A program made the translations under genes and the position numbers. Of a stretch of 64,000 nucleotides of DNA, positions 43,477 through 53,165 are shown piece by piece. Under the pieces are notes generated by a model. That model was not told the origin of the DNA and did not search any database. It worked only from the letters and a program-made list of their open reading frames with translations. Origin of the DNA: Olivibacter jilunii (GTDB lineage Bacteria > Bacteroidota > Bacteroidia > Sphingobacteriales > Sphingobacteriaceae); assembly GCF_900607235.1 (NCBI RefSeq), contig NZ_LR027851.1:62001-126000 (forward strand). Reading direction: 5' to 3'. The number at the start of each line of letters is the position of its first letter. Position 1 is the first letter of the stretch.

Positions 43477-46400
43477 TTAAAATCCAACATTTACACCAAG
43501 CGTGAATGATTTGGTTCGAGGATAGAAACCACGACCGTCTATACCTGTCGTAAAACCAGTGTCTTGAATTTCAGGGTCTATTCCACTGTAGCCCGTGAAT
43601 GTTGCTAAATTTCTGCCGGCAGCGTATATTCTTAAATTTCTTATATAGTTCGAACTCAATTTGAATGTATACCCTAAAGTGACATTATCCAATTTTACAA
43701 AATCACCTTTTTCTAAGTAGTAATCCGAGTATTGCGGATCATCGTTCAGCTGGTTATGGGTAGTAATGGCACTTTTGAAGATATTATTTGGAAGCCATTT
43801 CTTGTTTCCAAAATACATTTCTTTGGTATTCAGAATGTCAAAACCGAATTTACCCCTGAAAAATACCGTAAGATCAAAGTTTTTGTAGCGTAATGTATTA
43901 TTAAGGGATAGATTGTATTTCGGAACACCATTTCCGATTATGGTAAGATCGTCGTTATTCATTTCACTGGTAGTTGCCACCGATCCATCAGCTTTATAAA
44001 ATTGCCATTTCCCATCGTCTGTGAAGCCCGCAAATCGTTTTCCATAGAAATTACCAACCTTACCTCCTTCTTCAAGACGAATGGCGTTTCCAAGATTGCC
44101 TGGAGAGGGCAGCCCTCCGAACTCAAGGAAATTAGCCTGAAATACATCACTTGATAACTGTTTTAGCCGGTTATTTTGCAAGCTACCAGCCAAATCGATG
44201 TTCCATGTGAAGTTGTCTTTTTTAACCGGGGTGCCGCTCAGTATCAATTCAACGCCTTTGTTCGTTATTGAGCCCACATTCATTAAGATCTTGTCGCGAA
44301 CGAAAGATGGTTGCTGCGCATTATAGTCATATATTAAATCCTTCGTTAAACGGTTATAAACATCTAATGAACCGGAAAGTCTATTGTCTAATAAGGCAAA
44401 ATCCAAACCGAAGTTCCACTCGGCTTTGCGCTCCCACTTAAGGTTAGGATTGGCGTTTCTTGCTGGGCCAAATGTTTGATAATAAGTTCCATCCATTAAG
44501 TATGTGCCTCCAGTACTAAGCGTAAGCAGGGATTGGTAATTACTTATATCTTGATTGCCTGTAACACCATAGCCAACTCGTAACTTTAAATTATTGACAA
44601 GTGTTGTATTCTTTAAAAATTCCTCTTCACTGATGGTCCAACCGATAGATGCCGCGGGAAAGTTTCCCCATTTATTGTTCTCACCAAAGCGGCTAGAACC
44701 CTCTCTCCGAAGAATAAATTGTGCAGAGTATTTTCCTAAATAAGAATAGTTTATTCGACCAAAAAAAGCTACAAGCGTATTGTCATCTTTAAAACTGCCC
44801 ATACCCGGGCGAGGCAGTAGCGTGTTATTAATAGCGCTACCACCACCAAGATTCCAATCCAACATGGCGTCATTAGTAAAGCCGTTATTATTCACATTAA
44901 ACTTTTCTAGCGTATTATATTGATAACTATAGCCTATTGTCGCGTTTAACGAATGGTCATCTGCGATCGTAGTGGTATAGTCGAGCGTCGATTCGAAGGT
45001 CTGCGACCAGGTGAGGTAGTTCGCTTTAGCGGCATATCCCATCCCCTGATATTCAGAATTTTGCCGTTGATCCCAATCATTGATCGAGCGATACCTCCGA
45101 TCGTTATATTCATCCCGAACATAGGAGCCAAAGGCAGAAGCTTTTAGGCCTTCTATAATGTTGTAGGTAAATCGAGCATCACCACTGATAGTAGATTGAT
45201 TACGTTCAAAAATGCGGTTCTCTAATCTGGAAAGGGGATTATAATTGTTAAAGCCTTGGGTCTCTAAAAAGGAACCATCGGGATTTCTAATCGGAGCCGT
45301 CGGATTTCGCTGTATCGCTTGTTCAAAATCAGAACCCGTTGTCTTTCCGTAATCTACCGAGTTGATATCGTCATTTACGCCGCCACCCAATAAGTTCGCC
45401 TTACTTAAGTTGGCTGCTAAGTTAAATTGCATCTCCAGTCGATCTTGCAATCCCTTTTGATTCACATTAACCCGTCCGCCAAATTGCCGCCTCCCATTTT
45501 CTTTTGCAATCCCTTGTGCGTTGTTAAAATAAAGTGACGCACGGTAATTCGACTTTTCACTTCCTCCTGACGCTGCTAAGTTATGGTAATGGCTAAAGTT
45601 GTCTTTGTTTACCAGCTCGTCGTATAAGTCTGTGGATCCGCCTAAATCCAAATCCTGAGCGATTAATCCCTGATTGATCAGATCGCGGAATTCGGATGCT
45701 GATAGATACTCCGGCTTTTTATCTACTGACTCATGCTGTATATAAGTAGAGTAGTCATACCTCGGTTCCCCTGCCTTACCCTTTTTTGTGGTAATTAAAA
45801 TTACGCCCGCATTTCCGCGTGTACCATAAATGGCAGCAGCGGATCCATCTTTTAAAACTGAGAAAGATTCGATATCATCTTGTTGCAGTAAATCCAGGTT
45901 ACCTCCCGGAATACCGTCGATAACGATCAGCGGTGTCGTGCCTCCTTTTAATGAATTAATCCCTCTTAACTGAATTGAAGTAGTCGAATTTGGATTGTTC
46001 CCTTGTGTGCGCGTAATATTCAAACCAGCTACTTTTCCCTGGATTAAATCCATGGGTGATCGTGTTCCCCCTGCATTGAAGTCTTCGGCCTTCACATTAG
46101 CAACCGCTGAATTGATTTCGCTCCGCTTTTGTGTACCGTATCCCACAACAACGACTTCCTCTAAATTATTGCTCTCCTCCCGTAAGGATACATTGACAAT
46201 ACTTCTATTACCAACAGGTTGCTCTGCGCTTAAATAACCTAAATAGCTAAACACCAGCACATCATTTGTTGAAGCTTCGATCTGAAAGCGGCCCTTTTCA
46301 TCAGTTGTTACTCCTTTTGATGAGCCTTTTATTAAAACCGAAACTCCCGGTAAAGGAGCTTGATCTGTTGCGCTCGTTACCGTTCCGGCGATTGTCTTCT

Positions 46401-46554
46401 GCTGTTGTTTGAACGAGCGGGTGGTCGATTTGGAAGCGAATCTACTTGACGCTTCGGCAAAAGATGGGACGCCTGGCATCCCAATGGAAATTAACAAAGC
46501 CAAACTTCCCGTTAAGGCCATGCTTTTAATTGGTCTGTTTTTTTGATTGGTCAT
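43477..46554 (-). CDS. SusC/RagA TonB-dependent outer-membrane transporter (operon 1)
   Basis: 1025 residues. Unusual signal sequence rich in 'ALTGSLALLIS', then a CarboxypepD_reg domain (about 54-125; 'IAGTVTSATDQAPLPGVSV'), the 'EVVVVGYGTQ' SusC signature, the plug (about 140-250) and a 22-strand barrel ending in 'SFTLGVNVGF'. There is no STN domain, so it should not need an anti-sigma partner. The N-terminal 120 residues and the upstream DNA are close to those of the second SusC (48550-51726), while plug and barrel have diverged. Two palindromic operators lie upstream. Confidence 0.95.
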   Translation of the reverse strand: MTNQKNRPIKSMALTGSLALLISIGMPGVPSFAEASSRFASKSTTRSFKQQQKTIAGTVTSATDQAPLPGVSVLIKGSSKGVTTDEKGRFQIEASTNDVLVFSYLGYLSAEQPVGNRSIVNVSLREESNNLEEVVVVGYGTQKRSEINSAVANVKAEDFNAGGTRSPMDLIQGKVAGLNITRTQGNNPNSTTSIQLRGINSLKGGTTPLIVIDGIPGGNLDLLQQDDIESFSVLKDGSAAAIYGTRGNAGVILITTKKGKAGEPRYDYSTYIQHESVDKKPEYLSASEFRDLINQGLIAQDLDLGGSTDLYDELVNKDNFSHYHNLAASGGSEKSNYRASLYFNNAQGIAKENGRRQFGGRVNVNQKGLQDRLEMQFNLAANLSKANLLGGGVNDDINSVDYGKTTGSDFEQAIQRNPTAPIRNPDGSFLETQGFNNYNPLSRLENRIFERNQSTISGDARFTYNIIEGLKASAFGSYVRDEYNDRRYRSINDWDQRQNSEYQGMGYAAKANYLTWSQTFESTLDYTTTIADDHSLNATIGYSYQYNTLEKFNVNNNGFTNDAMLDWNLGGGSAINNTLLPRPGMGSFKDDNTLVAFFGRINYSYLGKYSAQFILRREGSSRFGENNKWGNFPAASIGWTISEEEFLKNTTLVNNLKLRVGYGVTGNQDISNYQSLLTLSTGGTYLMDGTYYQTFGPARNANPNLKWERKAEWNFGLDFALLDNRLSGSLDVYNRLTKDLIYDYNAQQPSFVRDKILMNVGSITNKGVELILSGTPVKKDNFTWNIDLAGSLQNNRLKQLSSDVFQANFLEFGGLPSPGNLGNAIRLEEGGKVGNFYGKRFAGFTDDGKWQFYKADGSVATTSEMNNDDLTIIGNGVPKYNLSLNNTLRYKNFDLTVFFRGKFGFDILNTKEMYFGNKKWLPNNIFKSAITTHNQLNDDPQYSDYYLEKGDFVKLDNVTLGYTFKLSSNYIRNLRIYAAGRNLATFTGYSGIDPEIQDTGFTTGIDGRGFYPRTKSFTLGVNVGF

Positions 46555-46622
46555 AAATGTTTAATAATCAAGTTTATAAATTGATCGGTGAGCAAAAAAT
46601 CAAGTCAATAAATACTCACCTC

Positions 46623-46638
46623 ACTAAATCGCTTTAGT
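46623..46638. promoter_or_regulatory. Candidate LacI-family operator 1a (ACTAAATCGCTTTAGT)
   Basis: Perfect 6-bp arms ACTAAA/TTTAGT around TCGC, with the CG centre usual for LacI-family sites, 69 bp before the SusC start. The core of 14 bp is identical to the site at 51789-51802. Confidence 0.65.
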
Positions 46639-46687
46639 AAAATAATCGAAAAAAAGGCCTTGGTTACCCTAAGAAAATGTAGATACG

Positions 46688-46701
46688 CTAAACTGTTTTA
46701 G
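46688..46701. promoter_or_regulatory. Candidate LacI-family operator 1b (CTAAACTGTTTTAG)
   Basis: CTAAA/TTTAG arms, 64 bp (about six helical turns) centre to centre from operator 1a. It differs by one base from the site at 51841-51854. Confidence 0.6.
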
Positions 46702-46751
46702 TTTTTTTATCATAGTTTAAATGGTTTTTGTTAGTTTATATAGTTTCAAAA

Positions 46752-46785
46752 GGCTAACTTCTTAAGAAAAAAATTAATATCAAAG
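46752..46785 (-). promoter_or_regulatory. Conserved 34-bp block upstream of SusC 1
   Basis: On the minus strand it begins CTTTGATATTAA and ends TTAAGAAGTTAGCC. A copy of the same length lies at 51920-51953. CTTTG could be a -33 element; no -7 box follows in both copies, so its role is unclear. Confidence 0.45.
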
Positions 46786-46913
46786 AGTTTTTGCTAATTT
46801 GTGAAATGTATACACAACTAACAATATTATTTGGCAAGTAGATTGACGGTAATGCACACTCTTTTTGTCATGAATAAAAACGTTGCTCGTGATCATAGAG
46901 GAGGGGTAAAAAA

Positions 46914-46945
46914 AACAGCAATTTTCCAAAAGGAAAATTGCTGTT
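46914..46945 (-). terminator. Terminator after SusC/SusD operon 2
   Basis: AACAGCAATTTTCC and GGAAAATTGCTGTT form a perfect 14-bp stem with a 4-nt loop; on the minus strand a T-run (TTTTTTTT) follows. It is 69 nt beyond the SusD 2 stop. Confidence 0.9.
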
Positions 46946-47013
46946 TTGCATTTATCTAAAGAAGCCTTAAAAACTGCGCTATCTTTTGACTCGGTGCGAT
47001 GAGTACGACCCCA

Positions 47014-48531
47014 TTACCATCCGGGATTATTTGGCGCTAAATTAGGATTCGCCTGAAGTTCTCGTTGAGGTATTGGTAATAATAAGTACTTTTCTGTCCA
47101 AGTGGTACCGCTTTCGTTTCTATAACCTATTAAGTCAACAAAGCTATTAGCCGCTAAGTTATAGGCTTTACGCGTCCGTTGGATGTCGAAATAAGCTTTA
47201 TTTTCATAGCATAGTTCGTGATATCTTTCACGCCAAACAGCTTCCCTAAATTGGCTTTGTGATAAGCCACTTAATGGTGCCAATCCTGCTCTTTGTCTTA
47301 CTTTATTCAAAGAAGCATAGGCTGCGTCGGTAGGTCCATTAACCTCATTTTCAGCTTCGGCATGAATTAAATATACTTCCGGCATGCGGATTAATGTAAA
47401 GTTGATATCCGGTGTTAAGTCGCCATTAACACCCGAAGAAGCTTCCAACCAATATTTATATAAGGCTGGTGGAAAGGTAATAGTTCCGGTACCATTTTTT
47501 GCCCTTGGGGCACTGGTAAAGAAAAATCCGCGTTCGGCGCTACGTTTATCACCCGCTTCATAACTGTTAACAAACTCTCGACGTGGAACCAATGAACCAT
47601 ATTCATCACCGTGTCTAGAGATTGAGGAATTATAAGGAATAATCATTTGGGTGATGTTATTTTCCGCTACACCGCCCAGGTATTGTACCTGTAAAATGAA
47701 TTCCCCTAAATTTTTATTCGGTCTATCGTGGAGAAACTCCAAATTACTAAACAAGGGATACCAGGCATCACCCTGTGTAGTTACTTCGGCTGCTTTGGCC
47801 GCTGCTAACTGATAATATTCAGTACCCTTATTTAAAGGATAGCCCGCCATTGTAAGATAAACATTGGCCAATAGTGATTTAACTGCCCCTTTAGATGCTC
47901 TTCCCGTCCGGTCTACATCTGGTATAGAAGAATTTTCAGCAGCTGTTAAATCATTGACAATAAGCTCATATATTTCTTCTTTATTGGCTCTTTGAGGGCG
48001 CAATTGACTATCGTCTGTTGGATCAACCGGCTGTGTTACCAATGGGATATCCCCAAACAGTCGGGTAAGAAAGAAATAATAGTATGCACGCAAAAAATGA
48101 GCTTGACCCATCAAATTAGATTTTTGAGTGTCATTCATATCAATCTGCGGAATGCGGCTTATTGCTACATTGGCATTTGCTATACCTTCATAAAAGCCTT
48201 GCCAATAGCTGTAAAAGCCGGGGTTCTCGGTTCCGGTTGTGTGGTTGATAACACCCAAGTTAAAGTTACTTTGTGAATTTGTCGAAGCATGGCCAACGAG
48301 TAATTCGAGGTTTATCCAGGGGCTCTCACCATAACCAATCCCATCACCGCTTGTGTTGGCTCTTAAATTGGTGTAAATACCGTTAACAAAGGTCTGAGCT
48401 TGTGTTGCATTCTGAAAATAGCTATCCTGTGTTGGATTACTCTTGTTGTTTTCATCCAGGAAGCTCTCGCTGCACGAACTCGCTGTAAGTAAAGTTGCAG
48501 CTGCAAAGATGGATATTATAGATTTTTTCAT
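47014..48531 (-). CDS. SusD/RagB-family outer-membrane nutrient-binding lipoprotein (operon 2)
   Basis: 505 residues. Lipoprotein signal with TASSCSES (lipidated Cys near residue 20). SusD marks: 'NKSNPTQDSYFQNATQAQTFVNGIYTNL', 'GQAHFLRAYYYFFLTRLFGDIPLVTQPVD', 'SLLANVYLTMAGYPL', 'YHELCYENKAYFDIQRTRKAY' and the end 'ANPNLAPNNPGW'. It pairs with the SusC gene 18 bp upstream. Its sequence differs strongly from SusD 1, so the two systems probably take different substrates. Confidence 0.94.
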   Translation of the reverse strand: MKKSIISIFAAATLLTASSCSESFLDENNKSNPTQDSYFQNATQAQTFVNGIYTNLRANTSGDGIGYGESPWINLELLVGHASTNSQSNFNLGVINHTTGTENPGFYSYWQGFYEGIANANVAISRIPQIDMNDTQKSNLMGQAHFLRAYYYFFLTRLFGDIPLVTQPVDPTDDSQLRPQRANKEEIYELIVNDLTAAENSSIPDVDRTGRASKGAVKSLLANVYLTMAGYPLNKGTEYYQLAAAKAAEVTTQGDAWYPLFSNLEFLHDRPNKNLGEFILQVQYLGGVAENNITQMIIPYNSSISRHGDEYGSLVPRREFVNSYEAGDKRSAERGFFFTSAPRAKNGTGTITFPPALYKYWLEASSGVNGDLTPDINFTLIRMPEVYLIHAEAENEVNGPTDAAYASLNKVRQRAGLAPLSGLSQSQFREAVWRERYHELCYENKAYFDIQRTRKAYNLAANSFVDLIGYRNESGTTWTEKYLLLPIPQRELQANPNLAPNNPGW

Positions 48532-48549
48532 CGTTCTTTCGTGTATAAG

Positions 48550-51500
48550 TTAAAAGGTCGCGTTTAATCCGAAGGTAAACGTCATGGGTTTTGGGTAATC
48601 ATGAAACTCAATGCCTTGTGCAAAAGTGTCATCATAAGTAGTAACTTCCGGATCATAGCCACTGTAATCTGTTATTAAGAAAAAGTTTTGGACAGATGCG
48701 TACACTCTCAGTCTGCTTAACTTGATCTTTTCCAATGCACTAGAAGGAAGGTTATAACCTAGCATTAAGTTTTTACCGCGAATAAAAGACCCGTCTTCCA
48801 CTTTATGTGAATCGAGTAAGGTGTCGTAACGTACACCCGCACCTCTTATTTGGGCAATCGGTGTATTTTGATTCTCCGGAGTCCATGCGTTCAAGACCGT
48901 GGCATAGCTATTAGCAATACCCGTGCGATCTTCCGATGAATGTTGACTCATGCGGAAAACATCGTTTCCGTAAGAATATTGTAATTCGAGCGTAAGATCA
49001 AAATTCTTGTAGCGCAAGGTATTAAAGAAGCCACCATAGAAATCAGGAATACCTTTTCCAAGAATAGTTCTATCCGCGTCATTTATCTGGCCGTCATTAT
49101 TCAGGTCGCGATACTTGATGTCGCCCGGCAAACGGTTATATCTGGCTGCTTCCGCTTCTTCGGCAGTGCTCCAAGTACCTTCTCTGATCAATCCATAGAA
49201 ACTACCTACGGGGTTGCCGACACGTAAAATATTACTGTTACTTCCAATGAAGAATGGGTTCATAAATACGTCTTCATTATTTGTACCCAAAGCCGTTACC
49301 TCATTCTTTAGATAAGAGAAGTTTAACGCGGTAGTCCAAGAGAAGTCGCCTTTGTCAATATTTACCGTATTGATTCCAAATTCAAATCCACTGTTCTTCA
49401 TGTCTCCAATATTTGTCATCATGCTTGTGTATCCACTAGAAGCCGGAACAGGTGCGGCAAGAAGTAGGTCAGAAGTTTTCTTAAGATAAGCATCGAAGAC
49501 AATGTTGATGCGATCATTCAATAAACCCAAATCAAAACCAGCATTATATTGCGCTGTTTTTTCCCATTTTAAGTTCGGGTTTGGTAATGTGCTAATAACG
49601 GTTCCGGCTGATAAACGTCCATCAAACACATAATTACCTGATTGTAAGTTGGCTCTAGACAGATAACTATCAATTTCGGAGTTACCGGTTAAACCGTAGC
49701 TTAAACGTAACTTCAGATTGCTAACTGTTTCGCTCCCTTTTAAAAAGTCCTCTTCCGAAATACGCCAAGCGGCTGCCGCGGATGGGAAAAAAGCAAACTT
49801 ATTGTTTTCACCGAAGCGAGATGATCCATCAAAACGACCGGTAAGAGTTAATAAGTACTTATCTTTATAGCCGTAGTTAGCACGGGCAAAATAAGAATTC
49901 ATTTGATAGTTTTGCACATCGGAAGTAGGCGGCATTGGTGTAGCTCCCATACCAAGGTTATTCCACTGATAAAAGTCGTCAGCGATATCATTAGCCGATG
50001 CCTCCCACTCTAATACTTCAAACTTTTGCGCTTCTGTACCTAGCGTTGCACTAATTGTATGATCGCCGAATGTTCTGTTGTAATTGATGTGGTTAGACCA
50101 TTGCCAAAAGAATGAACTTTCAGCGCCAATTCTTGCAAAAGTTCTTCCTAAACCACCATCGAAGTTCGATAAACTACTTACAAAATAAGGTTGATGTTGG
50201 TCGCGTACGTTTGCACCAATAGTTGAAGTAAAGTCTAAGCCTTCCATTAAGGTAACCTTAGCATAGGCATTACCTGTGAATACATTGCGTTTATAAAGAC
50301 GCGTTATTTCATCAGCTTGTGCCCGAGGGTTGTCACCGGTTTCTAAACCATCATAGTCTTCACGACGACCGTATGTGCCATCAGGATACTTGTAAGGAAT
50401 GAACGGAACCATTTCAATCATCATGCGGGGTGGGATATTTCCCCCGACACCATCATCCTGTCTGCGTTCTGTGTTGTTAGAGTAACTGATCGTTCCACCA
50501 ACTTTAAGCCAATCGCGCACTTGATGATCAATAACGGCGCGTGCGCTATATCGTTTTTGAAAACTATTTACAATAATCCCTTGGTCGTCAAAATATCCTA
50601 AATAAAGACCATAAGTTGATTTATCGCTTCCTCCTGTAAAAGATAAATTGTGAGATTGACCAATAGCTGTACGGGTTAATAGATCTTGCCAATCTACGTC
50701 GTAAAGAGGCTGTCCATCAGCGGTGAACAGTTCTCGGTTGCCGAAAGTGTTGCCAACGGCATAGCGCTTGTGCTTCTCAACAGGGTTTTCATATCGACCC
50801 GCTGCAAAGCCTTCCGGGTCATATTTTTGTGCATTTTGATAACCCAAAGCTTCTATCTCCATCCATTCCGCGGAGTTGAGTACATCTTGCTTACGTGTCA
50901 TTTTGTTCACGGTCATAAAGGCATCATAGTTGATCTGGCTTTGTCCTTTTTTACCGCGTTTGGTAGTGATCATAATAACACCGTTTGCCCCGCGTGTTCC
51001 GTAGATCGCCGTTGAAGATGCATCTTTTAGAACATCAACTGATTCGATATCACTTGGGTTGATGGTGGATATATCTTCTGTAAAGATAATTCCATCAACA
51101 ACGTAAAGTGGCTCATTTGTTGCGTTAATTGAACTAAATCCACGGATACGAACTTGTGTTCTACCACCTGGTCTTCCCGAGTTTGTTGATGCATTAACAC
51201 CCGCTATCCGACCACTAAGTGCTTGGTTTACGTTTTGTGCCGGGCGCTGCGTTAGTTCTTCAGACTTAACGCCCGCAACGGAACCGGTAATATCTACTTT
51301 TCTTTGTGTTCCATATCCGACGACAACCACCTCATCTAAACTTTGGCTATCCTCTTGTAGTGCTACATTTAAATTGGTAGAGCTTCCGACAGTTCTTTCC
51401 GTCGTTAAAAAACCTATATAGCTGAATACTAGTATATCAGAAGAAGAAGCTTCAATGGTGAATTGTCCTTTTTCATTGGTAGTAACACCTTTTGAGGATC

Positions 51501-51726
51501 CTTTTACCAACACAGAAACACCAGGTAAGGGCGTTTGGTCGGTCGCACTGGTAACTGTACCGGCAATTTGTTGTTGCTTCTTATTCGCAAGATAAGTAGC
51601 ATTGGAAGTTAACCTGTTGGAAGCCGCAGCCTGCGAAGGGCAGAAGGGGATCCCAACAGAAATCAACAAAGCCAAACTTCCTGTTAAGGCTATGTTTTTA
51701 ATTGGTTTGTTTTTTTGATTGGTCAT
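48550..51726 (-). CDS. SusC/RagA TonB-dependent outer-membrane transporter (operon 2)
   Basis: 1058 residues. Same unusual signal region as SusC 1, then CarboxypepD_reg (about 52-125), 'DEVVVVGYGTQ', plug ('ITGSVAGVKSEELTQRPAQNVNQALSGRIAGV', 'STAIYGTRGANGVIMITTKRG') and barrel ending in 'TFGLNATF'. No STN domain. The start region at the DNA level (51650-51726) is nearly the same as that of SusC 1 (46480-46554), pointing to duplication of promoter and 5' end. The divergent LacI gene starts 372 bp away. Confidence 0.95.
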   Translation of the reverse strand: MTNQKNKPIKNIALTGSLALLISVGIPFCPSQAAASNRLTSNATYLANKKQQQIAGTVTSATDQTPLPGVSVLVKGSSKGVTTNEKGQFTIEASSSDILVFSYIGFLTTERTVGSSTNLNVALQEDSQSLDEVVVVGYGTQRKVDITGSVAGVKSEELTQRPAQNVNQALSGRIAGVNASTNSGRPGGRTQVRIRGFSSINATNEPLYVVDGIIFTEDISTINPSDIESVDVLKDASSTAIYGTRGANGVIMITTKRGKKGQSQINYDAFMTVNKMTRKQDVLNSAEWMEIEALGYQNAQKYDPEGFAAGRYENPVEKHKRYAVGNTFGNRELFTADGQPLYDVDWQDLLTRTAIGQSHNLSFTGGSDKSTYGLYLGYFDDQGIIVNSFQKRYSARAVIDHQVRDWLKVGGTISYSNNTERRQDDGVGGNIPPRMMIEMVPFIPYKYPDGTYGRREDYDGLETGDNPRAQADEITRLYKRNVFTGNAYAKVTLMEGLDFTSTIGANVRDQHQPYFVSSLSNFDGGLGRTFARIGAESSFFWQWSNHINYNRTFGDHTISATLGTEAQKFEVLEWEASANDIADDFYQWNNLGMGATPMPPTSDVQNYQMNSYFARANYGYKDKYLLTLTGRFDGSSRFGENNKFAFFPSAAAAWRISEEDFLKGSETVSNLKLRLSYGLTGNSEIDSYLSRANLQSGNYVFDGRLSAGTVISTLPNPNLKWEKTAQYNAGFDLGLLNDRINIVFDAYLKKTSDLLLAAPVPASSGYTSMMTNIGDMKNSGFEFGINTVNIDKGDFSWTTALNFSYLKNEVTALGTNNEDVFMNPFFIGSNSNILRVGNPVGSFYGLIREGTWSTAEEAEAARYNRLPGDIKYRDLNNDGQINDADRTILGKGIPDFYGGFFNTLRYKNFDLTLELQYSYGNDVFRMSQHSSEDRTGIANSYATVLNAWTPENQNTPIAQIRGAGVRYDTLLDSHKVEDGSFIRGKNLMLGYNLPSSALEKIKLSRLRVYASVQNFFLITDYSGYDPEVTTYDDTFAQGIEFHDYPKPMTFTFGLNATF

Positions 51727-51788
51727 AAATGCTTAATAATCAGAATGTAAAATGCTTGATTTTGTACGGAATTGTAAATAGATTGTTA

Positions 51789-51802
51789 CTAAATCGCTTT
51801 AG
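51789..51802. promoter_or_regulatory. Candidate LacI-family operator 2a (CTAAATCGCTTTAG)
   Basis: Identical in all 14 bases to the core of operator 1a, 63 bp upstream of the SusC 2 start. Confidence 0.65.
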
Positions 51803-51840
51803 GAACGATCTAAAAAAATAAGAAGCGTGGCATTAACCAG

Positions 51841-51854
51841 CTAAATTGTTTTAG
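51841..51854. promoter_or_regulatory. Candidate LacI-family operator 2b (CTAAATTGTTTTAG)
   Basis: CTAAA/TTTAG arms, 52 bp (about five helical turns) centre to centre from operator 2a; one base differs from operator 1b. Confidence 0.6.
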
Positions 51855-51919
51855 TTTTAAAGGCACAAATTTCGTTCATCATGGTCACCGTGGTTTGTTA
51901 GCTTGTTTTATTAATAGTC

Positions 51920-51953
51920 GGCTAACTTCTTAATAAAAATGTTAATATCAAAG
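51920..51953 (-). promoter_or_regulatory. Conserved 34-bp block upstream of SusC 2
   Basis: Second copy of the block at 46752-46785: same CTTTGATATTAA start and TTAAGAAGTTAGCC-like end on the minus strand (ATTAAGAAGTTAGCC here). Confidence 0.45.
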
Positions 51954-52098
51954 AACTTTTTAAAATTTGTACTGGAATAGGGATGGTTTGAGGATCTTTT
52001 TAACAATTATGTGAAAACGATTGCCTTTTTCTTTCTTTAAATATTATCTTTACCACAACCTTATCAGCTAAACAATGCTATTACCAATTGCATAATCA

Positions 52099-53121
52099 AT
52101 GAAAAGAAATAGAATCTCCATTAAAGATATTTCGAAGGCCTTAGGGCTTTCCAATACGACCATCTCTTTCATCTTGAATGGGAAGGCCGAGGAAATGCGA
52201 ATAAGCGCGCAAGTTGCTGAACGTGTTTTAGCTTATGTAAAAGAGGTAGGCTATACACCTAATTACTTAGCAAGAGGCTTGGTGACAGGTAAAACTAATA
52301 CAATAGGATTTATAGTAGAGAATATTGGCAATCCTTTTTTCTCGCAAATCGCCTCGCTAATAGAAGAACAGGCTTATAATAACGGCTACAAGATAATTTA
52401 CAGTAGTACAAATGGACAGACAGAAAAGGCGGTTGAACTTATACGGATGTTCAGAGACCGGGGGGTGGATGGCTACATAATTTGTCCTACAGAAGGCCTG
52501 GAAGACGAAATCAAACAATTGAGGGAAGAAAATAGGCCAGTTGTACTTTTCGACAGATACTTGCCGAAAATTGATTCCCATTATATAGGAATTAATAATG
52601 AAAATGCAATGTATGAAGCCTGCCGGCATTTGGCGAACAAAGGAAAGAAGCATATAGCTTTAATCACGACTGATTCGCAACAAACTCAGATGCTTAGTAG
52701 GTTGGAAGGTTACAAAAAATTAATAAAAGAGCGAAATTTGAATGAATATATTTTATACATTCCTTATAGGGAAAGAAAAGAACGATTGTTGTCCGATTTT
52801 GAAGAATTTCTAAAGAAAAATCCAATGATCGATAGCGTCTGCTTTGCTACCAATTATTTAGCGGTAGGGGGCTTGGAAGTAATGAGACATCGTAAAATAA
52901 AGATTCCGACAAAAATTTCGGTACTAGCATTTGACGATAATGAGGCACTTCGCCTATTTCAACCAGCCATAACTGCGGTTGAACAACCTCTTGAGGATAT
53001 GGCAAAATTAATTATTGATCGATTGCTTGTTGATTTAAAGCTTGGTAAAGTTACGGATAAAACCTTTCATAAAGAACTATCTGCTCAATTGATTTTAAGA
53101 GATTCAACCGAGAAAGCTTAA
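52099..53121 (+). CDS. LacI-family transcriptional regulator
   Basis: 340 residues. N-terminal helix-turn-helix 'SIKDISKALGLSNTTISFILNGKAEEMRISAQVAERVLAYVKEVGYTPNYLARGL', then a periplasmic-binding-protein-like sensor domain ('TIGFIVENIGNPFFSQIASLIEEQAYNNGYKIIYSSTNG', 'VDGYIICPTEG', 'VVLFDRYLP', 'SVLAFDDNEALRLFQPAITAVEQP'). It is divergent from SusC operon 2. The two paired palindromes in front of each SusC gene have the layout expected for a LacI protein, so it likely controls both operons. The effector is unknown, probably a sugar or sugar phosphate. Confidence 0.93.
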   Translation: MKRNRISIKDISKALGLSNTTISFILNGKAEEMRISAQVAERVLAYVKEVGYTPNYLARGLVTGKTNTIGFIVENIGNPFFSQIASLIEEQAYNNGYKIIYSSTNGQTEKAVELIRMFRDRGVDGYIICPTEGLEDEIKQLREENRPVVLFDRYLPKIDSHYIGINNENAMYEACRHLANKGKKHIALITTDSQQTQMLSRLEGYKKLIKERNLNEYILYIPYRERKERLLSDFEEFLKKNPMIDSVCFATNYLAVGGLEVMRHRKIKIPTKISVLAFDDNEALRLFQPAITAVEQPLEDMAKLIIDRLLVDLKLGKVTDKTFHKELSAQLILRDSTEKA

Positions 53122-53165
53122 GTTATGAGCTCCATTTGATAACCGAACATAACAAAGGAGCCGGT

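Larger units (their letters stand above)
46555..46913. other. Regulatory region upstream of SusC 1, no gene seen
   Basis: About 360 bp of AT-rich sequence. It holds two CTAAA/TTTAG palindromes and a 34-bp block (46752-46785), all also found before the second SusC. No open frame of note is present on either strand. Confidence 0.7.
51727..52098. other. Divergent regulatory region between SusC 2 and lacI-type gene, no gene seen
   Basis: 372 bp, AT-rich. Contains operators 2a and 2b and the second copy of the conserved block. A possible -7-like TATCTTTA (52046-52053) precedes the LacI gene, with one mismatch to the consensus. Confidence 0.6.

Noticed and set aside
53122-53165. Possible terminator between the LacI gene and ubiX
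   Set aside because: Only 5-bp arms with alternative pairings and no clear T-run.
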